Below are positions 16,707 to 24,704 of a stretch of 64,000 nucleotides of DNA, in pieces. Under the pieces are notes generated by a model. The model was not told the DNA's origin. It made no database searches and was given only the letters and a program-made list of their open reading frames with translations. Both the position numbers and the translations under genes were made by a program. Every line of letters begins with the position of its first letter. Positions within the stretch are counted from its first letter, which is position 1. Source of the stretch: GWE2-42-39 sp034003625 (GTDB lineage Bacteria; Bacteroidota; Bacteroidia; Bacteroidales; Prolixibacteraceae); contig JAVEYG010000017.1 of NCBI GenBank assembly GCA_034003625.1, positions 1 to 64,000 on the forward strand, read 5' to 3'.

Positions 16707-19082
16707 TTATTTTATAACTACTTTTTGCGTGTATCTTTTCCCTTCAACGAAAGCTGCAATAATGTAGACCCCCGACGAAAAATCGTTGTATGTGAACCTG
16801 CACGTTTTGGATCCCGGTTCGGTTATGGCAACCAGGCTTCCCGCAGCGCTGTATACCATGCAACGGTCAATCGTCCTGCTATCCGAAACAAGCTCAAGTT
16901 CCGATGGCCCGTAATATACTTTGAGATTATTCTCTATGTTTATCTCCGGGCCTGCGAAGGTTTTAATATCCAGGTCGCTGACTGCTATTTTATACACATT
17001 TGATTTGGCAAGTACATAAAGTGAATCATTCAAAACTTTCCCTGCGGCATAAATAGTAATGGTTGACCCGACACTGCTGTCTTTCCATGTAGCTCCGCCA
17101 TCGTTGGTAAATTTTGTCGCGGATGCTACTCCAACCGCCATAAACGAGTTTTTATCCAGCACGACAAAATCGAGGCCAGTGGTGGCCCCGCTTAGTTTGG
17201 TAAAGGTGACCCCACCGTCTTTCGTTGAGAATATACCCTGATTGTTTGAAGTGGGGAAATACACTTCATCGACAGTAAGCATTGCCACCGAACTGACTAC
17301 CGGATTACCGGTGGCAAGTTCTTTAATTTTAGGGTATAAATCAGTAAATGTTTTCCCTCCGTCGGTCGTTTTCAGGAGAATTTTGTTTCCTGCGATGTAC
17401 CCGGTTTCGCCCGAAAATTTAATGGACATCACGATGGAACTGCCAAAATCATCGGTTATGGCTGTCCACGAATCGCCGCCATCGGTGGTTTTAAACACCC
17501 GCGAATGTTTGGTCTCTGTTTTCGGGACTGTTACTGTATCGGTCCAGCCGGCATACATGTATGCAGTTTGGGCATCCACACATTCAATAGTGTAGTTGTC
17601 CATTCCGTAACAACCCGCCATGGTCGGATATTTCGAGGCGTCGGCGGGCGTATCCTTACCCACATTTTTGTTGTTCAGCAAGGTCCATGTTTTCCAGGCA
17701 TCTCCCGTTTTGTATACCAATCCGCTAAGATAATAATCGATTCCCGAAGGATAATCGATCAGTAACAAGCGACGTGAACTTAAATACCCGGCATTGCCCG
17801 AAGAACTTACGCTCCGAAAATCATATTCTCCTCCATAAACGAACAATTCGGGCAATGTGGCATCGGTCCAGGTAATGCCTTTATCCGTGCTTTTTTTGGC
17901 AATTTGCCCGTTACCGATCAACAAAATCTTGTCTGTATCAACAAAATGAATCTTCTGAAGTACGCTGGTCCCGTCAATGATTTTTTGGGCTACCCACTTG
18001 TAATTAGCTGTTTTCAGGTCGTTAACAGCAATTTTATAAATAGTCGCAGCAGCTAAAGTATAAAGAGTATCGTTGAAAACCCCCGATATTTCAAACCCAG
18101 TAGCCGGGTATTTACAATCGTTCCAGGTGGTTCCCCCGTCAATTGTGGCTTTTGATTTAGATGCTGTACCGATGTTAATGATTACATTGTTATCCAGTTT
18201 AAAAATATCGTTTCCGCCGGTAAGGGCCGTAATTTTTGTAAACGTTGCCCCCCCATCTATAGAGAAAGCTGTTGCACCTGTTGCCTGTACGTAAATTTCG
18301 TTGTTGTAAAAGCGTATTTCATTCACAAAAGCCGTACTTCCGGCAACAGCAGAATAAACAGGGAAAAGATCGGTTACGTTATCGTTTTCGCTTGAGGCTT
18401 TCAACAGTATTTTGTTTCCACCGATATAAATATCGGTTCCAAGCATTTTTATCGAACTAATGTAAGCACCTTCCAAATCCGGGGTTATGACTGTCCATTT
18501 GCTTCCTCCGTCCGCTGTTTTAAATACGGCTGAATGTGATTTTCTGGTACCGGTGGAAATATCGTACCAAAACACAAAAATAAATGCTTTTGTATCGCTG
18601 ACCGTCAGAATGGAGTATGGGTCCAAAGCATAACAGCCTTTTGCATTGGGGTTCAAACCGGTATCGGTTCCCTCTCCGATTGCCGCCAAATTGAGAAGGG
18701 ACCAGCTTGCGCCGCCGTCAACGGTTTTCAATAAAACTCCATTGACCGGCACATCATCTTCTCCTCCTGAAGGATTGTCAACCGCAACAGTTCGGCGCCC
18801 CACGAGATAACCCACATTGCCATTGATACTCATGTCGTTGAAATTATATCGGGGATTTAATAAACCAATGTCTTCCCATGAGAGTCCTTTGTCGGTGGTC
18901 TTTTTAAATGTCCTGCCAAAACCGGCAATAGCGGCGCTGTTATCATCGTAAACGCTCATGCTTTGCAGGTTGTTATCGTTACTGATCTCCTGCGTTTTCC
19001 ATTTAATAACAGGGTTCGACGTTTGAGCATACGTCAATACGGGAAATAAACAAATAAGCAATAATAATGTAAAGAGTTTCAT
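16707..19082 (-). CDS. Secreted beta-propeller protein with type IX sorting domain
   Basis: A signal peptide ending in LTYAQ is followed by many Asp-box/BNR-like blades such as KTTDKGLSWED, KTADGGSKWTV and KTTDGGDSWTA. The C-terminus (about 715-791) has the beta-strand pattern of type A sorting domains (FSSGVYIIAAFVEGKRYTQK), so the protein should leave the cell by the type IX system and be attached to the surface. The chain holds two related halves (about 30-370 and 375-690) that share PSG, AGCYGMD/KGCYALD and GGNKILLK/AGNKILLK landmarks, pointing to an internal duplication. It is the first gene of the TonB/DUF4876/ABC operon. Ligand unknown. Confidence 0.85.
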   Translation of the reverse strand: MKLFTLLLLICLFPVLTYAQTSNPVIKWKTQEISNDNNLQSMSVYDDNSAAIAGFGRTFKKTTDKGLSWEDIGLLNPRYNFNDMSINGNVGYLVGRRTVAVDNPSGGEDDVPVNGVLLKTVDGGASWSLLNLAAIGEGTDTGLNPNAKGCYALDPYSILTVSDTKAFIFVFWYDISTGTRKSHSAVFKTADGGSKWTVITPDLEGAYISSIKMLGTDIYIGGNKILLKASSENDNVTDLFPVYSAVAGSTAFVNEIRFYNNEIYVQATGATAFSIDGGATFTKITALTGGNDIFKLDNNVIINIGTASKSKATIDGGTTWNDCKYPATGFEISGVFNDTLYTLAAATIYKIAVNDLKTANYKWVAQKIIDGTSVLQKIHFVDTDKILLIGNGQIAKKSTDKGITWTDATLPELFVYGGEYDFRSVSSSGNAGYLSSRRLLLIDYPSGIDYYLSGLVYKTGDAWKTWTLLNNKNVGKDTPADASKYPTMAGCYGMDNYTIECVDAQTAYMYAGWTDTVTVPKTETKHSRVFKTTDGGDSWTAITDDFGSSIVMSIKFSGETGYIAGNKILLKTTDGGKTFTDLYPKIKELATGNPVVSSVAMLTVDEVYFPTSNNQGIFSTKDGGVTFTKLSGATTGLDFVVLDKNSFMAVGVASATKFTNDGGATWKDSSVGSTITIYAAGKVLNDSLYVLAKSNVYKIAVSDLDIKTFAGPEINIENNLKVYYGPSELELVSDSRTIDRCMVYSAAGSLVAITEPGSKTCRFTYNDFSSGVYIIAAFVEGKRYTQKVVIK

Positions 19083-19185
19083 AGGCGTAAATTTTATTTA
19101 TACAGATACATTTTATTTTAATTTCAACTTTCCCCCTTCAGCCTCTTCACTTTATCCCCCTCTTCGGAAAGCCATTCCTGCATGA

Positions 19186-21117
19186 TTACCTTTCCCCTCT
19201 TGTTTCCGTTTTAAAATCAAACATATTGGCAACCTTCCCGTCTTTTCCCGAACTGTATGTAAATCGGAGGGTATCGCTGGTCAACTTTTCATAAACAGCA
19301 TGTATACTGGTCATGGTATCGACGTACGAAATGGCAACGGTTTCTTCTAACGAATCGTTCAAAAAGGTACGAAATTCAATGATTCCTTCATCGTTTGATA
19401 AATGGCTGACCAGATAGCTTAATTTGTTCCAGCTGCTCTTGTTTCTCCCAAAAGGAACTTCGTACACTTTGATTACGAGCGGGTCGTATTTTTCAAAATG
19501 GTTGAACTGTGCTTCGTATGGTTCAAATACGTCGACAATGTACTTTGTTGTTCTTATGGTAGTATAAATTGGTCCTTTGGCTATTTTATACCCCAGCTTG
19601 ACAGTATAATTATTTTCGTTTACCGAATAGCTCAATGTTTCCGATTCGAGAATATCCAGCAATGCGGGTTCACTGATTTTTACATTGCCCGGAAAATATA
19701 TTTTTACCATTACCGGGCAATCATATTCCGAAGAAACATAAAGCGCTTCTGTTTTATCGAGAAGCAAACGGCTTAAATAATTACAATCATGTAAGTCAAA
19801 GAAATTTTCCAGCCACACCTGTACAATCTGTACCTCGGGAATACCTCTTTTGAGGGTTCTTAACAATATTCCGGAGGGCGTAAACAGCAATTCCTGTATT
19901 TTCGTATCATTCAATTTTGAAGGGTCGTAATACACTTTCACCCGTTGATGTTTCACAAAAGTTGCCACTCCAAGTACGCCGTCCACCTCCTTCATCTTCG
20001 ATGCAAAGGCCATCGAACTGCCATAACATTTTATGTTTTTTAACCCCGATTGGGAAAATATCCGGGCATTGGCCATTTCCTCTTCGCCGTACCATTTTTC
20101 ATCAATAGTGGGCACTTCCCACAAACCGCCAAGAAATAAGCCGGTAATAACCAACAAAATGGTTGCTACGGGAGGCAGCCAACGCAGACTTTTTTGCCGG
20201 TTAATCTGAAGGGTATTTTTCTCGGGACACACCGCGATACATTCGCTGCAAAGGTTACAATCGGCTTCCCTCACGACCTTCATCCCTGCTACATCAATGG
20301 CCTGCGGACATTTACGCGAGCAGAGCTGGCAACTGGTACAGGTGTCTTCGTGACGGGTAATTTTTACCAGCGGAAAAAGTTTTCCGAACAAACCGGTAAT
20401 TTCGATCATATACCCCCCGACACAAGCAACTGCCAGGGGCCAGATATAACTTATTTCAACATCCAACTTCCGTAACAAAAGGTAAACGGCCATTACGGCC
20501 ACAAAGAAACCGGTGAATTTAAAAATATTGGAGACAGCTCCCAGCGGACAAATATACTTGCACCAGAGTAGCCGGATGAATACCGATCCCAGAATAACCA
20601 GAACGATGCCAATAACTGCATACAATATCACCACATCGGTATCGAATCCGGAAGCAATGGCATAATATGGATCAAACTTTTTACAGAACAGTTCGTTCGA
20701 TTGAAAAGTGAAATAAAGAGTGATGAAAAGAAGGATGTATTTCAGTGAGCGCAGAATTTTGTCTGCAATCCCTTTGATCGTAATCCGAATTTTTAGTTTA
20801 TCGCCGAGTTTGCCAAACCATTCGCTTACTGTCCCAACCGGACAGATATATGCACAAAACAATTTACTTAACACAAACACGGCCAGCATCAGCAGAACAC
20901 CCATCACAATCTGGGCGCTGGTCATGGTGCACGACAATGCCTGGTTCAACAGGTAACTCCCCAATGCCTGTATCCCGCCAAACGGACAATATGCTTCAAA
21001 ATCGGGAACAAAACTTTCGTTGAATCTTGGGATCAGGGCAATAATTACAATCGCAAGAATAACACCCCATTGCATGATTGGGCGAGGCCAGTTCGGTTTT
21101 TTGGTTTTTTTGCTCAT
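19186..21117 (-). CDS. Polyferredoxin membrane protein with HMA-like domain
   Basis: The 643-residue protein begins with a NapH/CcoG-like membrane part holding two CxxxCP motifs (CAYICP at 88-93, CKYICP at 186-191). Next come two 4Fe-4S motifs (CTSCQLCSRKCP from 260, CNLCSECIAVCP from 287), one more membrane segment (about 317-333) and a region from about 350 resembling a heavy-metal-associated fold. That fold lacks the usual CxxC and has only CYGS at 364. The last 230 residues are unassigned. Such proteins pass electrons across the membrane. Start at 21117 (MSKKTKKPNW) because upstream codons lack sense. It precedes the propeller/TonB/ABC operon and may be part of it. Confidence 0.82.
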   Translation of the reverse strand: MSKKTKKPNWPRPIMQWGVILAIVIIALIPRFNESFVPDFEAYCPFGGIQALGSYLLNQALSCTMTSAQIVMGVLLMLAVFVLSKLFCAYICPVGTVSEWFGKLGDKLKIRITIKGIADKILRSLKYILLFITLYFTFQSNELFCKKFDPYYAIASGFDTDVVILYAVIGIVLVILGSVFIRLLWCKYICPLGAVSNIFKFTGFFVAVMAVYLLLRKLDVEISYIWPLAVACVGGYMIEITGLFGKLFPLVKITRHEDTCTSCQLCSRKCPQAIDVAGMKVVREADCNLCSECIAVCPEKNTLQINRQKSLRWLPPVATILLVITGLFLGGLWEVPTIDEKWYGEEEMANARIFSQSGLKNIKCYGSSMAFASKMKEVDGVLGVATFVKHQRVKVYYDPSKLNDTKIQELLFTPSGILLRTLKRGIPEVQIVQVWLENFFDLHDCNYLSRLLLDKTEALYVSSEYDCPVMVKIYFPGNVKISEPALLDILESETLSYSVNENNYTVKLGYKIAKGPIYTTIRTTKYIVDVFEPYEAQFNHFEKYDPLVIKVYEVPFGRNKSSWNKLSYLVSHLSNDEGIIEFRTFLNDSLEETVAISYVDTMTSIHAVYEKLTSDTLRFTYSSGKDGKVANMFDFKTETRGER

Positions 21118-21224
21118 AAAAAAGGTTATCAAAAATTCAATCCTGTTTTGCGGACATCGTTGCCGACACGCAGCAAAACCATAAGAAATAATATTCAGCA
21201 ATGTTATTCCGAGAACAAATATTA

Positions 21225-21232
21225 CAAAATTA
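21225..21232 (-). promoter_or_regulatory. Possible -7 box of the polyferredoxin gene
   Basis: On the minus strand it reads TAATTTTG, matching TAnnTTTG. It would give an untranslated leader of about 100 bases. No well-spaced -33 element was seen. Confidence 0.3.
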
Positions 21233-21379
21233 TTCAGGAAATAAAATCCAATAAATAGGTATTCCCCCGATTTTGTAGTCAGAAATCAGGATTTTTCCTT
21301 TTTCCAACCGGGTTGCTTTTTTATTAAAATCTGAAAACCGAACCAGTCTCGTTCAAATGATGACTCTCCCTGTACTCGA

Positions 21380-21721
21380 TCAGTTCCCTGTCTTTTTCCC
21401 TTTTTTTGAAAGGAAAAAATCACCGTCTGCATTTCTTCCCAGAACAACGCCCAGGAAAATGCCCGCAGCCACAACAGCTGCCAGTTGCAAATATTTTGAA
21501 TAATCGGTCGCGGGAGGCGCCGGAAATTTTACATCCCGCACTCTTCTGAGAATTTTTGCCGCCAGATCTTCCGGCACCTGTACCTTCTCATCTAACAACG
21601 ACATACACTGGTCGATCTGTTTCAGCCTGCCGGAACAGGTTTTACACTTTTCGATGTGCCCGGACATGGCGCTGAAACTGACCCCCGATGCGATATATTC
21701 AACGAATTGATTGCACTTCAT
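21380..21721 (-). CDS. Anti-sigma factor-like zinc-finger membrane protein
   Basis: The short protein has an HIEKCKTC motif near its N-terminus, the HxxxCxxC part of zinc-finger anti-sigma domains, and a single membrane segment (YLQLAAVVAAGIFLGVVLG). It should bind the ECF sigma factor encoded upstream and hold it at the membrane. The ATG at 21721 (MKCNQFVEY) is preferred; a longer frame opens at 21781 and overlaps the previous gene. It is the last gene of the lipoprotein-sigma-CpxP-like set. If the sigma gene is really broken, this protein has lost its partner. Confidence 0.75.
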   Translation of the reverse strand: MKCNQFVEYIASGVSFSAMSGHIEKCKTCSGRLKQIDQCMSLLDEKVQVPEDLAAKILRRVRDVKFPAPPATDYSKYLQLAAVVAAGIFLGVVLGRNADGDFFLSKKGKKTGN

Positions 21722-21764
21722 AATACAATAGACGCTTTCTGCTGAAAAATCCGGTGCAGAAATT

Positions 21765-22247
21765 TCATTTTTTTTTACCAAGCTGGTCCCGCCTCGAACA
21801 GTTCACTTTGTTACAGTATTTACATTGATTGCCGGCCTCGAACATGTCTTTCAGAAGCTGATCGAGCAAAAGTTTTTGGTCCCTGGTACAAATGCTTTTT
21901 ATGTTCGCAAAATGTTTGATGGTTTGCTTCTTCATGTTGGCCTCCATTTCGCCAATTCTTTTTGCCAGCGAGTCCATCAACGAATCGGAAGGGGATTCCG
22001 ACGACAATTCTTCAATCAGCCTGAAGTTCAGTTCGCATTTGTAATCGAGAAATGCCTGATACGACCTGAACACATTGCTGTTTAGCGCCGATATCTTCCG
22101 GTACTGTTCATCGCTTAGCCCGAGTTCGGCCTTCAGGAACTTATCGGAACTAAACCGCTCGTCACGCTCTGTCCTACTGGTATGGTTCATCAGCAAGAAT
22201 GTTACAAAAACTGAGATATTGATCACCATTAAAAAATGTTGAGCCAT
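21765..22247 (-). CDS. CpxP/Spy-like periplasmic protein, membrane-anchored
   Basis: A single N-terminal membrane segment (about residues 6-20) is followed by a helical periplasmic part with LGLSDEQYRKISAL and an extended charged helix, as in heavy-metal-sensor or Spy-type proteins. The C-terminus adds a Cys-rich tail (CKYCNKVNC) that could bind a metal. It lies between the sigma and anti-sigma genes, an arrangement common for envelope-stress or metal-responsive ECF systems. The sensed signal is inferred only. Confidence 0.7.
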   Translation of the reverse strand: MAQHFLMVINISVFVTFLLMNHTSRTERDERFSSDKFLKAELGLSDEQYRKISALNSNVFRSYQAFLDYKCELNFRLIEELSSESPSDSLMDSLAKRIGEMEANMKKQTIKHFANIKSICTRDQKLLLDQLLKDMFEAGNQCKYCNKVNCSRRDQLGKKK

Positions 22248-22279
22248 ATCAGAATACGTTGTTTTGTTGACATATCCTT

Positions 22280-22858
22280 CTATTTAAAGTGTTTTTTAAA
22301 ATACGAATACAATGATTTTCGCAAACTGACCTTCTCCCGGTAAATAAGCGACTCAACAGAGACGACGGACAGGTGCATCATCTCGCCGATCTCTTTGTGG
22401 GAGTAGTCCTCAAATTTGTGCATCAGCAATACTTTTTTTTGCATTTCCGGCAAACGGTCGATTGCTGCGTATAACAAAAATTCGGCCTCCTGCTCTTCCA
22501 TTTTCCGGGCAGGGGTTTGGTAGTCAACCAATGAGACAGAAAATCTGCCGGGTTCGGACAAGCCATTCTCATCAGTTATCCCTGCGGCCCGGGGCGGGTT
22601 CTTTTTCCTGAGAAAACTGATTGTTTTGTGATACGCAATTTTAAACAACTAAGCCGATATATCGTCCTCGTTGCTCAGATGGTGTACCGAACGGCAAACT
22701 TCCAGAAAAACCTCCTGAAAAATATCTTCTGCATCGGCAGTATTGCGCACCAGCCGAAAGATGGCGCAATAAACAAGCTTCTTGTATTTCTCAACAAGAA
22801 GGCTGAACGCCTGATCGTTTTGTTCAAGTATTTTTGTTATCAGTTGCCTGTCGTCCAT
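22280..22858 (-). pseudogene. ECF sigma-70 factor interrupted by an in-frame TAG
   Basis: One frame of 192 codons encodes a complete ECF sigma factor except for TAG at codon 70 (22649-22651). Before the stop is region 2 (NDQAFSLLVEKYKKLVYCAI, then DAEDIFQEVFLEV). After it the same frame continues with LFKIAYHKTISFLRKK and region 4 (LPEMQKKVLLMHKFEDYSHK, then IGEMMHLSVVSVESLIYR). Family members usually have Trp at this spot (SAWLFKIAYN-like), so TGG changed to TAG explains it. No other damage is visible. A TTG directly after the stop could start a region-4-only product. Other possibilities are a base-call error or amber readthrough. Neighbouring operon genes are intact. Confidence 0.88.
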
Positions 22859-22873
22859 TCACAACCGCCGGAT

Positions 22874-23344
22874 TTAATCGACCTTAAATTTTGCCTCTTT
22901 GGAGATTTTCTGCCCGGCCCTTATACTTTTCAGGTTTTTTATATATTCGGCTGCTGCTTCCCGGGCAAGGAACAGGTCGCCTTCATCTTCCCACCATGTT
23001 TCACCTTTGCTAATTCCTATTTTATCACAGCCGGACCGGGGAACCAGCCTGACTTCTTCGAGCACTTTTACTTTTATTTTATCGCTATGGATAACAATAA
23101 CCCTCACCTTTACTTCTTTTCCATCAAAAACACCGGCTGCCGGGTTATCAACCAGTATAATACCATAACAGTTGATCCCTTCTTTAATCCAGCTTCCAAC
23201 CCTTTTTTCCAATAATGGGCTCAACTGTACTTTACTTTCCGTCGTTTCGTATTGCGCGATCTCCTTCGACCTGTTTTTCGTATTACATGCCTGAAATACA
23301 AAAACAACAACGGTCAGGCAAAAAACAGGAAATAGTTTCTTCAT
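22874..23344 (-). CDS. Hypothetical lipoprotein, first gene of the sigma operon
   Basis: The N-terminus MKKLFPVFCLTVVVFVFQAC is a lipoprotein signal with Cys20 as lipid site. The remaining 136 residues match no family I recognise; they are rich in Lys and Val with a GETWWEDEGD patch. The gene ends 15 bases before the sigma start, so it belongs to the same transcript and is probably envelope-linked like the other members. Confidence 0.7.
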   Translation of the reverse strand: MKKLFPVFCLTVVVFVFQACNTKNRSKEIAQYETTESKVQLSPLLEKRVGSWIKEGINCYGIILVDNPAAGVFDGKEVKVRVIVIHSDKIKVKVLEEVRLVPRSGCDKIGISKGETWWEDEGDLFLAREAAAEYIKNLKSIRAGQKISKEAKFKVD

Positions 23345-23459
23345 AGGTTTTTTCTTTACTCAGTTTTTTCAAAGCCCGATGACTGGCGTATCTATGTTGT
23401 CTACAAACAAAAGACGTTTGGCCAAAAGAAATCCGGCGGTCATTTCCTAACTTTTCAGT

Positions 23460-24014
23460 TTAAAGCCCCAGCTGATCGCTTATTTCACACATAGCTGCCA
23501 GGCTCAGCGCAGCAAATTCATCAAGAGGAAGACCTATTAATTCACATTCCATGATATTTTCACGTTTTACCGAAGCAGCAAATGCCTTTTCCTTCATCCG
23601 TTTCGTCACCGATTTCACTTTCACGCTGCTTACTTTTTTATCAGGATAAAACAATGCGGTTGCGGTAATCAGTCCGGTAATGGTTTCACCTGCCGCCAAT
23701 GCATGCTGGAACATAGTGGTACGTTCCTTCCCCGAAGCTATTTCATTGTGCATCATAATCGCATCCAGAATATTGTCATCGACCTTCCCTTTCAGCATCT
23801 TTTCACAATACACGCCATGCAAATGCGGATCGGCATTTGTTATTTCCACATCAATATCATGTAAAAGGCCGGCAAGTCCCCAGGCCCGTTTATCTTCGCC
23901 CAACCTCGCAGCCAGCGCCCTCATGATGGCCTCGCTTGCCAGACAGTGCTTTCTCATATTTTCATTCTGAACATGCTCCGCCAACATACTCAACGCTTCT
24001 TCCCGTGATATCAT
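23460..24014 (-). CDS. HDIG-domain putative phosphohydrolase
   Basis: An HD domain covers most of the 184 residues: RKHCLASEAIMRALAA provides the first His, GLLHDIDVEI the HD pair, and HLHGVY and MMHNE further metal-binding His residues. HD proteins hydrolyse phosphate esters, often of nucleotides. There is no signal peptide. The gene stands alone and diverges from the CYTH gene. Substrate unknown. Confidence 0.82.
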   Translation of the reverse strand: MISREEALSMLAEHVQNENMRKHCLASEAIMRALAARLGEDKRAWGLAGLLHDIDVEITNADPHLHGVYCEKMLKGKVDDNILDAIMMHNEIASGKERTTMFQHALAAGETITGLITATALFYPDKKVSSVKVKSVTKRMKEKAFAASVKRENIMECELIGLPLDEFAALSLAAMCEISDQLGL

Positions 24015-24121
24015 AATTATTCATTGTCATTTGTCTATCCTGAACCAAACCCGAAGGAAACCTGAAACCCAATATTTTCCCGCTTCCGGGTATTTTTCCT
24101 GTTTACTTCATCTTTAAATTC

Positions 24122-24129
24122 TAATTTTG
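24122..24129 (+). promoter_or_regulatory. -7 box of the CYTH gene
   Basis: TAATTTTG matches TAnnTTTG and lies 27 bases before the ATG at 24156. Confidence 0.45.
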
Positions 24130-24155
24130 CACCAAAATACTAAAACCACACGGTT

Positions 24156-24635
24156 ATGCCTTTGGAGATCGAAAGAAAATTTCTGGTTATTAAAGAAAAA
24201 ATGGCCATCCATGTTTCCGGAATGTATCTGTGTCAGGCATATCTGACCGATGATCCGGGCCGTACGGTCCGCATCCGGATTGCAGGGGAACAGGCATTCC
24301 TTACTATAAAAGGTCCGGTGAACAGTATTTCCAGAAGCGAATTTGAATACCCGGTACCGGTTTCGGAGGCCCGGGAAATAATGAAACTGGCAATCTTTCC
24401 CCCGGTCGAAAAAACAAGGTATAAAATCCGGCACGAAGATTTTTGGTGGGAACTTGATATTTTCCACGGGAGTAATGAAGGATTGTTGCTTGCCGAGCTT
24501 GAACTGGATTCGGAAGACCAGGAAATTACGCTTCCCCCGTGGATCGGACGCGAAGTATCGGGCGACCCTCGCTATTTTAATTCATACCTGGCAAAATTCC
24601 CTTTCCGTACATGGGCTGAGAATAATTTGGTGTAA
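24156..24635 (+). CDS. CYTH-domain (triphosphate tunnel) protein
   Basis: The protein begins with MPLEIERKFLV, giving the ExExK motif of the CYTH superfamily. It then shows the alternating charged strands of a triphosphate tunnel (GRTVRIRIAGEQAFLTIKG, then SEFEYPV and WELDIFHG). Small bacterial members usually hydrolyse inorganic triphosphate or a nucleoside triphosphate; adenylate cyclase activity is less likely. It is cytosolic and 159 residues long, normal for the family. Confidence 0.9.
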   Translation: MPLEIERKFLVIKEKMAIHVSGMYLCQAYLTDDPGRTVRIRIAGEQAFLTIKGPVNSISRSEFEYPVPVSEAREIMKLAIFPPVEKTRYKIRHEDFWWELDIFHGSNEGLLLAELELDSEDQEITLPPWIGREVSGDPRYFNSYLAKFPFRTWAENNLV

Positions 24636-24704
24636 TTTTTGAATGCAACCGCAAAACATGTACATTTATTTTACGTTATTTTGAGAAACCATACAAAACC
24701 CGAT

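Noticed and set aside
22280..22648. Region-4 part of the sigma gene as an independent gene starting at TTG
   Set aside because: It is in the same frame as region 2 with nothing between them but the TAG codon, so one interrupted gene is the simpler reading. It stays possible as a secondary product.
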